From contig JAVHKY010000034.1 of the NCBI GenBank assembly GCA_035079385.1, forward strand, positions 3,720,001-3,784,000: a DNA stretch of 64,000 nt, read 5' to 3'. Under the pieces are notes generated by a model, which was not told the origin of the DNA, did no database searches, and saw nothing but the letters and a program-made list of their open reading frames with translations. Made by a program: the position numbers and the translations under genes. The number at the start of each line of letters is the position of its first letter. Position 1 is the first letter of the stretch. Source of the stretch: Aspidiotus rigidus. Taxonomy: Eukaryota; Arthropoda; Insecta; Hemiptera; Diaspididae. This document shows, one piece after another, positions 46,056 to 56,808 of the stretch.

Positions 46056-46339
46056 TCGTCATATTTTGCCTTCAGATGGAAGTTCCACATTTTGAATGAG
46101 AGGGTCCACAAACCAATACATTAGGCGGTTACAAATGCACACTAAAGCCTATAGGAAAGAGCTGGGAATCCCTGGAGGAGGGGAGTGAATAAAGGAAGAT
46201 GGTAAGTGTGGGCGTTCACAAGAGTCATGTATAGATGTGTGGCCAGGAGATTTTCTCGTCATATTAGCGGGGCCCACTATATCTTTTGTTGGGGGTACTT
46301 CCAGGAAATTTTCGTCCGCGAGCGAGATTGATGACGTCA

Positions 46340-46560
46340 CGGAGAAGGAGGGGGACTTGGAAAAATTCCTATCTCCGAGCTATACATGATAGGAGGGGGA
46401 CTTGGAAAGACGACGGCTTCCTTGAAATTGCAGCGCATTCAAATTGTTACGTCATGATTTTCAGGACTTGGAAAAACTTCAGGCTCTAGGAGACTCAGGA
46501 CAGCGGGTTCCTCGCTGCCATTGCAGAACTGCAATGGCATCTAATTTTTTCCTCTTCTAT
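46340..46560 (-). repeat. Dispersed repeat, inverted relative to 31268-31400
   Basis: GACTTGGAAAGACGACGGC, TTGAAATTGCAGCGC and CTTCAGGCTCTAGG are the reverse complements of blocks at 31.27-31.40 kb. It is followed at 46.6-46.8 kb by a short local repeat (GAGGGTTCTTGCCAATGACC-like words). Confidence 0.55.
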
Positions 46561-46921
46561 CGTTGTCAAACTGTTCTTTCTTGGCTATGACCACCGACAG
46601 ATTTGAGGGTTTTTGCCAATGAAGGTTGATGCCAACAACGACCTGTTAGTTCTTGGCAGTGACCATTGACAAATTCGAGGGTTCTTACCAATGACCTGGA
46701 TGGCGTTTTAGGCAATGACCAGTGACTGATTTGAGGGTTCTTGCTAACGACCTAAGGAGCATTATCAATAACCTCCCGAGCAATGGCAATGACCAACAGG
46801 TTGCTGCTGACGACCAAAAGGGTCCATCTCTTTACTCCATTACTTATTCACTGTCTTTCCAACTTCTGATCACTGTCTGGTTTGTGATTGTGTACAGCTT
46901 TGTAATCTTGAATTACTCTTC

Positions 46922-47735
46922 CATTGCTATCGCGACGGACGATCTGGTCCTGTTAAGCTCAAGTAAAGAGGAACTGGAAAGAATGGGACGAGAATTAATA
47001 CAAGCGAGTGATGAGGCGGGTCTAGAAGCCAATATGAAGAAAACAAGCTACGTGAGCAATCGAAGGAAAGGGTTAGAGGAAAAACACGAATTCAAAATAG
47101 GAGAAGTGGAAATAGTAAGGGTAAATGAGTACACATCCTTAGGAAAAAATATAGCATTCAATGAAAAGGCAGAGAAAGAGTTAAAAATGAGGAGGGGTAA
47201 GGCCTGGGGGAAAATTTTGGGCTCTAAACAAGACCTTTAGAAATAGAAAGCTTGGATTAAAACCAAAGTTGAAAATATTGGAAAGCTGCCCTCTCCCGAT
47301 GCTTAGCTCCGGCTCCCAAACATGGGCACTATAACACAAAAACTGCAAACAACGCAGAGAGCGATGGAAAGGAAGATTCTAGGGGTAAGATTCAAAGATA
47401 AAATCAGTGACAGGGAGTAACGGAGAGGTACAGAATGTAAGGATCTCGGAATGACAATCAAAAAACCAAAATTCAAATATTTAATACATATGTACAGAGA
47501 AAAGGAAGCGAGATGGAATAGAATTACAACCGACTGGACTCCATACGAAGCAACAAGAGGGAGGGGGAGACCCAAGACCCGAAAGAGGGACGAAATAAGA
47601 AATAGGGTGGAAAAGCGCTACCCACGACAGAGACAGATGGCGGAGGATCGGAGAGGCCTATGCCCGGCAATGAGCTGATTACTTATAATCAAATGTACAT
47701 TTATTATAAATAAAGGCTGTTATTATTTCCGTCGA
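46922..47735 (+). pseudogene. RTE-like LINE remnant (RT C-terminus and 3' end)
   Basis: Open from about 46930 to 47240: TDDLVLLSSSKEELERMG, LEANMKKTSYVSNRRK and NEYTSLGKNIAFNEKAEKEL match the RT palm/thumb of RTE/BovB-type LINEs (FADDxVLxSxSxEEL..GLxxNxxKT..YxYLG). Further frames give QTWAL, MERKILGVRFKDK and DRWRRIGEAYAR, typical of the 3' part, but stops and frameshifts separate them. The catalytic xADD is changed to ATDD. The end (47690-47735) is TTATTATAAATAAAGGCTGT. The 5' part is missing. Confidence 0.8.
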
Positions 47736-49090
47736 ATCGCTTCGTGGAAAAACTTCTCAAAATTCAATTAACACATTAGATTATCGCGTACATTTTACAC
47801 TGAAATCCAGGCTACAGAGAGCGATGTTGCGATAAGGATTATTTTCCAACTTTGGGTGGGAATTAAAACCGAAAGACGACGAGAAAAAGCGAAAATGGCA
47901 CGTAGATAAATCGGTAAAGTACAAACATTTAAAAATAGCGTCGATTTCTTCGATCGAAGAGCGTAGGTAGACTACGATAGCGCGCTAGATTGATAGGGAA
48001 GTCGACGTTCGTTTTCTTCCTTTCTTTTCCTTTTTAATGCCGCTGTTGCTTTTACCCAATTTCTACACGCCTGCTCTCATTTCCCGCGTTCTCGTTCTCA
48101 ATTCTCGCGTTTTCCTTACTAAAAATCGTCACGAATTACAAGAAACAGCTATTACAGCGACTCGGAATTATTAATCCGAACGTTTCGTCGGTACCTTTTG
48201 GCGTCTCTTTTTCTATATTTTTATACTCGTATTAAGCATACGCGCGGTATACGTTCGGTATTTTATTACGAGACGTTATCATCTTTCGCAGCGTTATAAA
48301 ACGTCTATACGCTTTCGTATTATTTGCGAATTAATGCAGATATTTTTATATTCGTCATATTCGCAGACGAACGTTGATGTTTTTCTTGAATTTTCTTCTC
48401 ACGCGGTCACATTCGAAGAAGACAGTTTTTTTTCCCTCCCGTTTCTTCACGCTTCCTGTAGTGGAGCTTGGTACTAAAATACAGTCAAGAATTTTTAATG
48501 TGTTCCTTAACGATGGATCAAACTATGGAACTGGTACACCCACTTCAAAGGGGTCCATGTACCCAGCCTCCCGAGATTGAATTTGATCCGAAACCCGGCT
48601 GAATCGTTTGTGCTGGTTTCCTTCCCCTTGAACCGCTGGGGGCAATAGCAGATATGCAAGAGCAAATTTGTAAAATAAGAGGGACCATTATGACCAATAT
48701 GGATGAAATAGTTTGTGCTATATTTGTGCTGGATTATACCGTTGAGTTTTATATGTGATGATCTCCTTCTCCCCCAACCGTTGGAGAAAGCTGCAGACGT
48801 GTGAGGATTTCTGGGGCGAAAATAGGCTGAACTTTGGGCGTCACGTTTTCTCTGAATTATGCTGCTGAGTTTTTCTATTACAGAGGACCCCTCAGCCTTC
48901 AATTCTTGGGGCTGGAAACATTCAGGATCTACTTTGGACAATTTGTGCATTTTCGGGATAAACATGGACGCAATCGTTCGCACCAAGGGATTTGGAAAAA
49001 TTTCGACTTCTAATCCTTTCAAGAGTGGGGAAGAGTGCATGATAAAATTTAAACCGATGAACTTCTGTGACGGTGAACCCGAAGGAAAGT
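47736..49090. other. Stretch without recognised gene
   Basis: A 177-codon - strand frame at 48507-49040 is the longest unexplained ORF here; it has no signal peptide, no recognised motif and no splice context, and the opposite strand has comparable open runs. 47.75-48.45 kb looks single-copy and CpG-normal. Confidence 0.35.
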
Positions 49091-49225
49091 TCAGCTCTGA
49101 ACCTTGAAACTAAGCTATAACTATGGAGTCTTTAGCTATATATCTCCTTTGAGTATAAAAGGTGGGCTTCAACTAACATAAGCTAGGCCCAGAGGAGGAT
49201 TTCAAGGTGAGACTCGTGAAATTAA
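49090..49225 (-). repeat. Dispersed repeat (GCCTAGCTCA family), inverted copy
   Basis: It contains ACATAAGCTAGGCCCAGAGG and ATTTCAAGG, the reverse complement of the family at 27.3, 40.1 and 41.3 kb. Confidence 0.55.
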
Positions 49226-49894
49226 AACTCTCGTAAGTTCGAGCCTACTCAATTGACATTTAAAAGGGAAAATAATCGTAACCACAGTCTCAATTTTGTC
49301 GATTGTAGCGCTCCTAGCGAATGATGGGCTCATTTTTCATTCCGTCGATCTGTGTTCTCTCCGGCAAGTCGATATATGAAGAGTTTATTTTCAAAAGTCA
49401 ATATTCGACGTTTCTTCAGAAATGAGTTAGAAGTTCATTCTGATGTGATTTTCAACGGGGAATCCAATGCACTCCTTATTTCCGTTCAAAACGCAATATT
49501 TGATTCTGCTTTTCGCCCATGAAGTTTGATTTCCCTGCAAAACTCAATATTTTTTCGCATCTTGAAGCATGCAGACTAGTCGCATGAGTCCGCACGCAAT
49601 TCCCGACGTGTTCCCGTGATTCCTGATACTCATCCCCTTACCGTAACCTTTCTATTGAGCCATCAACAAGCTCATAGAACCAATTTACACTCTGCGCTAC
49701 AGTTTTTCGCGATTTGTGAAAACACAGAAAAAATGATATATTGACTTTTGAAAATAAACTTTTCACACTATTCAAGCCAACCAAAAGCTGAGAGCCAAAA
49801 AATGGTCTCATTTTCGACCGGAAAAAAAAATGGAATCTGAAAGCCAGTTTTTTTTGCTCATGTTGATGCCTAGCAGAGTCCATATGATGCCGAA

Positions 49895-50460
49895 TTGTTT
49901 TCAGCTGGCTGTCTGCTTTTGATTTTCCTTCCGAATTCCACCCATCGCGTGAATAATAAATTTTTATTTAAGCTACTCAAGTATTTTAACTTACAACGAG
50001 CTCTCATCATTCAACTCAGTCGTTTTCGATTTGGCCATGATAGATTACCACCCTACCTCAATAGAATAATTTGTGTCCTCTACATCAAAATAACTCCACC
50101 TCAGCTTCTCTTGATCATATTTTTTCCCAATGTTCTGAACTCAAAGAATTGAGAAACAAATTAGACTGAACATCCATCCTCCATTGAACGCAGACACTTC
50201 ATTATCTTTAGGCCATAATATTGAAATATTCCATGAAATTTGCAAATTCATTTCTCTACTTCTCCTTCACTCACTGTATACATCTTTCCTCCTCCTGCTA
50301 TGATACACCGGGCTATACCCTTAATGCCAATCCCTCGCGCCAACCTTTTTTTTCCCTAGTTTGTTTACTTGATAATAATATGTATACACTCATTAGTATT
50401 GTAATTTTTGTTTTTTTTTTTCAATTAATATCGCTTACTCGAAACTGTATTGGTTGGCTT
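49895..50460 (+). pseudogene. Degenerate LINE 3' fragment (RNase H tail)
   Basis: The frame reads LQRALIIQLSRFRFGHDRLP, matching the RLRxGHxRLPxHL motif just after the RNase H domain of jockey/R1/I-type LINEs, then LSLGHNIEIFHEICKFI in another frame, matching the extreme C-terminus. The Cys-His knuckle is lost and frames are broken. The end may be near 50475. Confidence 0.5.
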
Positions 50461-50574
50461 ACATAAAAATGAAAGAAAAGTATTTTAACTAAAAAGATCC
50501 ATCTATATTTCATTTCAATGAATTAAATCTGAATTAATAATTTTGATTACAACTTGGAAGTTTGACAAATATTG

Positions 50575-51395
50575 AAAGTGAAGTACGTAGCTTTGCAGCA
50601 AGACGTTGGATAATAGCTTCGACTCTACAGACTCTTTTTATGATAGTTTACATTCTACTTTTCTTCTCATAAATTTCTAAGATTTGATGATGCATGTCAT
50701 ATCGGAAGCTAGAAGACTAAGCATAGAGCAAGAATTAAAGAGGAGAGCAAATCAATAGTGGAAGACATTAAGCACCGAAAGCAAAAGTATTTAGCGCAGA
50801 AAATCCGGGAAAATGGTATGTTTATGTTGGCGTTGCAAGGACGTATTCAAGGAAGACCAATCAGAGGAAGAAGAAGATCCGAACTAATAACCACCAACTC
50901 ACCTATGAACTCCCTACAATAAAATGCGCCAGGAATTGAAGAATCTAATGGGTGTACGCAATCTCTTGAACAAGAGAAGCGACTACGACGACGATGATGC
51001 GTTGGCTGTTAATGGGCCCCAACATAGCATGGATGATTTACAAAGGAACAGTTCTTGCTCAAAAATGAACAAAAAAGAAGAAGTAGTTGACAAGAAGAAG
51101 AGGTTTGACGGCACATAAATTTGGTAAGTCATATAATCTCAGAACTTAGTTGTTAATCATATTGAAATATCCTTAATTTTGCATCTTACACCTGTCTTTG
51201 TTTCTTAAAGTAATGATATAATTTTTTCAGAACTGTACTTTGTAATAGAGAACGATTACACAGTATTCAAATTTTAGTACGAGAAGAACTTTCAATTGAA
51301 CGAGCTGAAAACTAGCCAAGGAGAGGCAAAAACTTTATTCATGGAAGAACTAGAAGCAGAAAGCAAAAGTTGGTAGTTCTTCCATGAATAAAGCT
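50575..51395 (+). repeat. Partial third copy of the inverted-repeat family, ending in a perfect hairpin
   Basis: 50580-50690 resembles 51945-52055, and 50990-51370 resembles 52055-52620 (same orientation). At its end 51333-51352 and 51374-51393 are 20-base perfect inverted repeats with a 21-base spacer, as if the copy turned back on itself. Confidence 0.7.
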
Positions 51396-51511
51396 TCTAC
51401 CTGAAATATACATTTGCGCGAAAACTGTAAAATTTTTCCTACTTCGCATGAGCGTTGCCAACAACTTTTTGGTTTTTGCTACGGACCTTTTGGTTGCTGC
51501 CATGGACCCGC

Positions 51512-53262
51512 TAATATGACGAGAAAATCTCCTGGCCACACATCTATACATGATTCTTGTGAACGCCCACACTTACCATCTTCCTTTATTCACCCCACTC
51601 CTTCAGGGATTCCCGGCTCTTTCCTATAGGCTTTAGTGTGCATTTGTAACAGCCTAATGTATTGTGGTTTGTGGACCCTCTCATTCAAAATGTGGAACTT
51701 CCATCTGAAGGCAAAATATGACGATCCAATTTTAAGGCCTAGTAGCGTTGTGGTTATCGCACTCGTGATAAAAACAAGAGGTCGCGGGTTTGTTTCCCGC
51801 TGGGGTTAGGAGATTTTTTCGTCAGATTTCTTCATATTTATGATTCTTGTGAACGTCTGCACTTACCATCTTCCTTTAAAGAACAGGTTGTTGGCAACGC
51901 CCCCCCCCCCACCCGCAGGTCTTTGGCAAGAACCAACAGGTTGTTGGCGTATGCAGCTTTGCAGCAAGAAGCTTGATAATAGTCCAGACTCTACAAACTC
52001 TTTCTATGGTAGTCTACATTCTATTTTTTTTCTCATAAATTTCTAAGATTTGATGATGCGTTGGATATCAATGGGCCCTAACATATCACGGATGATCTAC
52101 AAAGGAACAGATCTTGCTCAAAAATGAACAAAAAAGAAGTAGTTGAAAAAAAGAAAGGGTTAAGATTGTGTTTCCCACACAAAAAAATCAAGTTTTCCTC
52201 TCAAGAGTCTAGGTCGGATCTATCTCTGAAAGGACTGACTGAAGCCAAGCCCCCTCCCCAGGCCTATCATTGGTGATGTATCCTCCGTTTGGGTGATGTA
52301 AGTCACCTGTCAAATGTTGGTGTTTACTGACCTTAGTTTGACGTATTGCTCGTACTGCCCCTATTGACGGCACATAAATTTGGTAAGTCATATAATCTCA
52401 GAACTTAGTTGTTGATCATATTGAAATATTCTCAATTTTGTATCCCAACATCTATCTTTGTCTCTTGAAGTGTTGATGTAATTTTTTCAGAACTGTATAG
52501 TGAACGATTACACCGTATTCAAATTCTAGAACTAGAATGGATATTATGATATTGAACAACGTGAAAACTAGCCAAAAAGAGGCAAAAGCTTTGTTCATGG
52601 AGGAAATAGAAGCAGAAAGTGAAGGTCGAATTTTCAAAGACAGTCGCAGCTTAAGCTAAATCATTCAGCATCAATGCTCTCGAAGGACAGAAAATCAGTT
52701 GCTGAAATTAATCAAGTTCAATTTATAATTAGAAGTCTGGTAAATTTCCATCGTCATTTCTGCACTTGTCAAGTTGTGCACTCTCTGACTAACTAATCGT
52801 CAACTTTTATTGTGCTTCGAAATTTGTTCTTGGTCTATTCACCAGCTTTCCCACTTACTGTGATCATAGATTCAGAAATTGGAATTACCTTCAAAATACG
52901 CGTAGTATTGTCGCCCTCAACGAGTCTTGTCAATTTTCATTCTCAGCTTTCATCTCCGGTCAGAAGCAATAAATACTAAACAGATCAGAACTTAAGGCCC
53001 TGGTTTATCTACATGTTCAAGTCACTTTCTTTCGCGACGACTTATCTTGAAGAGAACTTTTGCAAAAGGTTCATTTTGAGAATGTTTGAGGACTGCTACT
53101 GAGATAGACAAATGTGGTTGTAGCTGTCAAGTAGGAGAGATCTTACTGAACTGCTCTATACAGTATGTTTTCATAATATTTGCTTGGACATTTAGACAGA
53201 AATATGCTGAGAAATTAATCGAACGGCAAATTAAAACATATCATAGAACGCCATCGTCATTG
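51512..53262 (+). repeat. Right arm of the large inverted repeat
   Basis: Reverse complement of 44345-46262, about 5.25 kb away. It includes a tRNA-derived SINE head (51742-51810), a C-run (51900-51911) and the empty site of the 44484-44736 MITE near 53125. The frame at 53086-53367 (93 codons) is unrecognised. Confidence 0.85.
51742..51810 (+). mobile_element. tRNA-derived SINE head, right arm
   Basis: GCCTAGTAGCGTTGTGGTTA (A-box-like) then GGTCGCGGGTTTGTTTCCCG (B-box-like), 40-45 bases apart, as in a tRNA. No closed acceptor stem. A decayed relative is at 55880-55920. Confidence 0.6.
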
Positions 53263-53374
53263 GCAAGAACTCTCAGATTTATCAGTGGCTATGACCAAGA
53301 CAACCAACATCGGATGTACATCGTCTTGAAAGAGTTTCCACTACTGGCACGTATCGTAAGAGTATGAATAAGAA

Positions 53375-53558
53375 CAGGGCCGGATTTAGAAGCTTCAAAG
53401 CCCGGGGCCCGCTCAGATTTGTGGGGGCCTTTTTTTTTTCAACGTCTCGGGCTTTGCCCTCGCCCGTACGATATTTCAAGGACATAAATTTATAAAAATG
53501 TGGGGCCCTCATTTTGTGGAGGCCCGGATTCCCCTTGTCCCCCCTAAATCCGACCCTG
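53375..53558. mobile_element. hAT-like MITE, 184 bp
   Basis: Starts CAGGGCCGGATTTAGAAG and ends CCCTAAATCCGACCCTG, an inverted end of about 17 bases. The flanking 8-mers AATAAGAA and AATAAAGA are near-identical, fitting an 8-bp hAT target duplication. Interior GC-rich with 'GGGGCC' words; no coding capacity. Confidence 0.8.
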
Positions 53559-55770
53559 AATAAAGAGAAAAAAACTGATGAAGAGTGCTAAGGAGTTGAA
53601 ACGTCTGCATCCTATCGTTTTTTTGTTAATATGCATGCAGTGCCGTACTTTTTAATACAATATATTTTAATTTTATACTCTTATTTATGCACGAGAAAGC
53701 TCGATATTCAATGTTTATAATATTCAGAAAAATAAATCATGAAAAAAATTTCTCTCGGATTCTCTTGCATTTCGAGGGGAAAAAAAATATAATGTATATG
53801 TGTAGCTCAAAAGTCGAAATTTTCCCATTTCAAAAAAAAGTCCGGTGTCCGACTGTATCTAGGGAAGTTGAAATTTTTCAAGTGTGGCCTTGAAATATAA
53901 AGGAGTGTTGGACTTGCAAACATTTTAAAATATAGTCATATATGAGGTTGGAACTGTTGAAAAATTCTGGTTAGGTCAGTTTGTGCCAGAAATGACGTGG
54001 AGTACGGCAGATTTTTCAAAGTAATTCCCCGTAGTACAGGTTTCTTCTTGAAAATTAGTTTTTTATTGGTCATTTTCAAATTTTCCAGTCGAAGATACCA
54101 TCAATGATTTTACGAAAGTCGAACGCGAGTGGTTTTTGAGAATTCACCCCCCTCCCCTCCCACAAAACCGATGGAAGGATAGGGATTATGATCGCAGTAA
54201 AATGTAGAAATACCATTCGAAAAATCACCGCCCAAAAGTCTCACCTAAACCGAAACAGACCTACCCGTAAAATTGCACTTATCCGCCTGCAGCCCCTATA
54301 CCTCGCTACAAGATGATAATAATTGAATTCTCTCCTTCTTTTCCTTCGTAAATTCAATTTTTTCTCGGGCAAATATCGGAGCCTATAGTAAGCAGATAAC
54401 AGCATTACGGAGGATTTGTCGTCGGTACGTACCCGGACAAATCCCGCGAATACAATGCGACTTCTCGACGCAAATATATGATCAGCATACTGTCGCGGCT
54501 GCAGCTCAATCGATAAACTTTTTAGCAAAAAGCGACGAAAATTTCACGCCTACACGCTCTTATTACAGTCAACAACAAGGCATCCACGCGAATATTCGAT
54601 AAGTTATTACATTTTGTAAGAGTTAAACGAATTTGAAAATTCGAAATTCGCGAGCGAGTTGATTAAAAATCCGGCGCGATGTAGCTCCTTCGTCCCAGCG
54701 TCCGATTTCCACCGCGGCGGGACGTAATTTACGCCGAATTCCGTTATACCGTGTAACCAGAATATTCGAGTAATTTGGATTGCGGTCGAAATTGTTGTTA
54801 CAGCTAATGCATACGTAGGTGAAAATTAATCGACAAATGCAGCGCAATAGAAAGAAATAACAACTCATTAACCCTTGCTTTGTGTGGTATTCTACAAATT
54901 CGAATTCGTATCGCAGTTCAATTATCGTGTACTTTAGCGACCAAGCTTTTCCTGTTTTTTTCGAAAACATGCGCTGATGAATGTATTCGTAATTGATTCG
55001 CGAGGACCAAACGCTCGTCTTCCCGGGGGGTATTTTCCTTTATGAGTATACCCCATTCAGATGAGCATAGTCTGTTCACGTCTGTATCGCCCTTAATCAT
55101 CATCGTCAGCTGGTTAGTTAGCTTCCATGTAAATGTACTACATCGAAACTCGCATTCGTACACGAGATGAGGGTCGGAAGAGTGTCTATTAATGAGAAAA
55201 AAAAAAAAAAAAAACGAGACTGTTGGGTGCTCGTCTTCTTCCGTATGTTTGTCGCACGTTAAAGAAATGAGTTTTCTCTGTGGTTCTTTATGCTTGGTCG
55301 AAAACGAGATTAAAAAAAGAACAATTCATTTTGTACGGATGGATAGATTTACATATATATAGAACTTTTGTCTCGATATGCTCATTTATCAGATGATGAG
55401 ATCAATTTCGTCGTGCACTCGATTACATGCGGGAGTGCAGAGTATGCTTAAATAGATATACATAGAAAGGTAAGGGACGTGCAACAACTGTCGAGGAGCG
55501 CGAGCCCTCATGGTGCTTGACCAGCATTTTTTCGGTAAGAGCAACTTACCATCGCAGATGCGCGATATGAACAAAGGTAATGTTGATTTCTTCCTGGTAT
55601 AGATGACAAAGTATATTGAAACATGACGTGGTCCGTCTGTGTATAACCGTGTTCTAAATTGAAGACGTATTTCGCTTTTCCCTGAATTGCTACTCCTAAA
55701 GATAACGTGATACTGAAAAATTTGTAGCTCGAGTAGACGACTTTGACAAGGACGGAAGAGGAAATATTAC
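53559..55770. other. Stretch without recognised gene
   Basis: Mostly single-copy-looking sequence, CpG-normal in 54.2-55.5 kb. Several 60-115-codon - strand frames (54241-54528, 54623-54970, 54918-55163) overlap and lack recognised motifs. A-run at about 55197-55214. Confidence 0.35.
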
Positions 55771-55774
55771 CTTC

Positions 55775-55925
55775 TCCCTCCAGCAATTCGCGGCTCTTTT
55801 CTGTAGGCTTGAGTGTGCATTTGCAACAGCTTGATGTACTGTGGGCTTCAGAAGGCGATCTATTCTCAGGGCCTGGTAGCATAGTGTTATCGCACTAGAG
55901 GTCGCGAGTAGTAAGATGCGTCACT
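55775..55925 (+). mobile_element. Fragment of the SINE/inverted-repeat family
   Basis: GGCTCTTTTCTGTAGGCTT, GTGTGCATTTGCAACAGC and GGCCTGGTAGCATAGTGTT match the order of blocks at 51.61-51.78 kb. The part between the two tRNA-like boxes is shortened. Confidence 0.6.
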
Positions 55926-55974
55926 ACAAAAGTTGCCGGCTGAGGGGTTACAGAAGTTACTACCGGGTGGGGGG

Positions 55975-56124
55975 ATGGTAAAAGGACTTTGTCTTCTTTT
56001 TCTCATATGGTCAGTTTTACTTGTGTTGACCTACGGTCATTACTGTGGACATCCGCTTTTTGTATTGAATAGGATCTCAAATTTGCAGATCATACATGAA
56101 CTGCCTAAAGGCATTTACATATAG
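55975..56124 (+). other. Small open frame with a signal-peptide-like start
   Basis: From ATG at 55975: MVKGLCLLFLIWSVLLVL, then a 30-residue tail ending PKGIYI, with a donor-like GTAAGC right after the stop. It looks like a small secreted peptide or a membrane anchor but has no recognised family and could be chance. Confidence 0.2.
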
Positions 56125-56129
56125 GTAAG

Positions 56130-56290
56130 CCAGATATGGCATAGTTAACTTTACTTAGCTAATAGTGTGTTATTAGCTGTTACGCTATTCACAGAAAAGG
56201 ATACACAACACACGTTCTAATCTTATCTCGTGTTATACTGAACTGGTTTTTACATTGTAATCTACTACACTACCGCTACAAGTTCCCCCC
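56130..56290 (-). repeat. Candidate 3' LTR start and polypurine tract of the gypsy element
   Basis: On the - strand AAAGAAGGGGGGAACT (about 56299-56284) looks like a polypurine tract, directly followed by TGTAGCGGTAGTG, a plausible LTR start. No matching LTR was found on the right side near 60.75-61.0 kb, so the LTR pair cannot be confirmed. Confidence 0.35.
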
Positions 56291-56482
56291 TTCTTTAGAG
56301 CGGAGCTCAATCAAAAAAAAAATTTTCAAATTTACATAAATTTTGTAACACATACTTATTTAAAGGGACTAGAACAAATATTATACAATAAAAAATCTCT
56401 ATAACTACATTATACAGGTATCTGGTAACTTAAAAGTCAAGAATGAGCTTTTCAACTGTAAATATTTCAACTACTGTTCGTG

Positions 56483-56806
56483 TCAAAATTGGAAACGTAT
56501 TGTTTTCTTTAGGGGCCTACCGTAGCGAGAAAACGTCAAAGGCGGGAAAGGCGACTCTGGGTTTTGGCCAGTCCAAGTTTCATTGTTTTTGTTTTTTAGG
56601 CAAGATTTATTCAATTTTCTTCGTTCGACAAGGACCTCCTTCTTGATATCTTCGACTGTGTACGCTGGTTTAAGTCGGTCAATACTGACGTCTTCTTCTT
56701 TCCCATCTATTGATAAACGAAACCATTTTTTCGACCTTTTGATCACTTGATACGGTCCTTCGTAAGGCGGTTCAAGAGATTTTCTGATTCTTCCAATTCG
56801 AAGATA
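56483..56806 (-). pseudogene. Gypsy integrase C-terminal part, separate frame
   Basis: Contains YEGPYQVIKRSKKWFRL (GPY/F-type module) and SIDRLKPAYT, then RYGRPLKKTIRF as usual at the end of gypsy Pol. It continues the integrase ORF but is in another frame; the break is near 56810. Part of the element at 56280-60745. Confidence 0.8.
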
Positions 56807-56808
56807 GA

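Larger units (their letters stand above)
44345..46262 (-). repeat. Left arm of a large inverted repeat
   Basis: Matches the reverse complement of 51512-53262 through many blocks (for example the segment coding MKIR.SLSAS..MNKAFASFWL at 45236-45421, whose partner is 52452-52637 on the other strand). It contains the MITE 44484-44736, absent from the right arm, and a tRNA-like SINE head near 45980-46055. Confidence 0.85.

Noticed and set aside
48507..49040. 177-codon - strand ORF
   Set aside because: No family motif, signal peptide or exon context; the opposite strand is also partly open. Mentioned in the spacer entry but not called as a gene.
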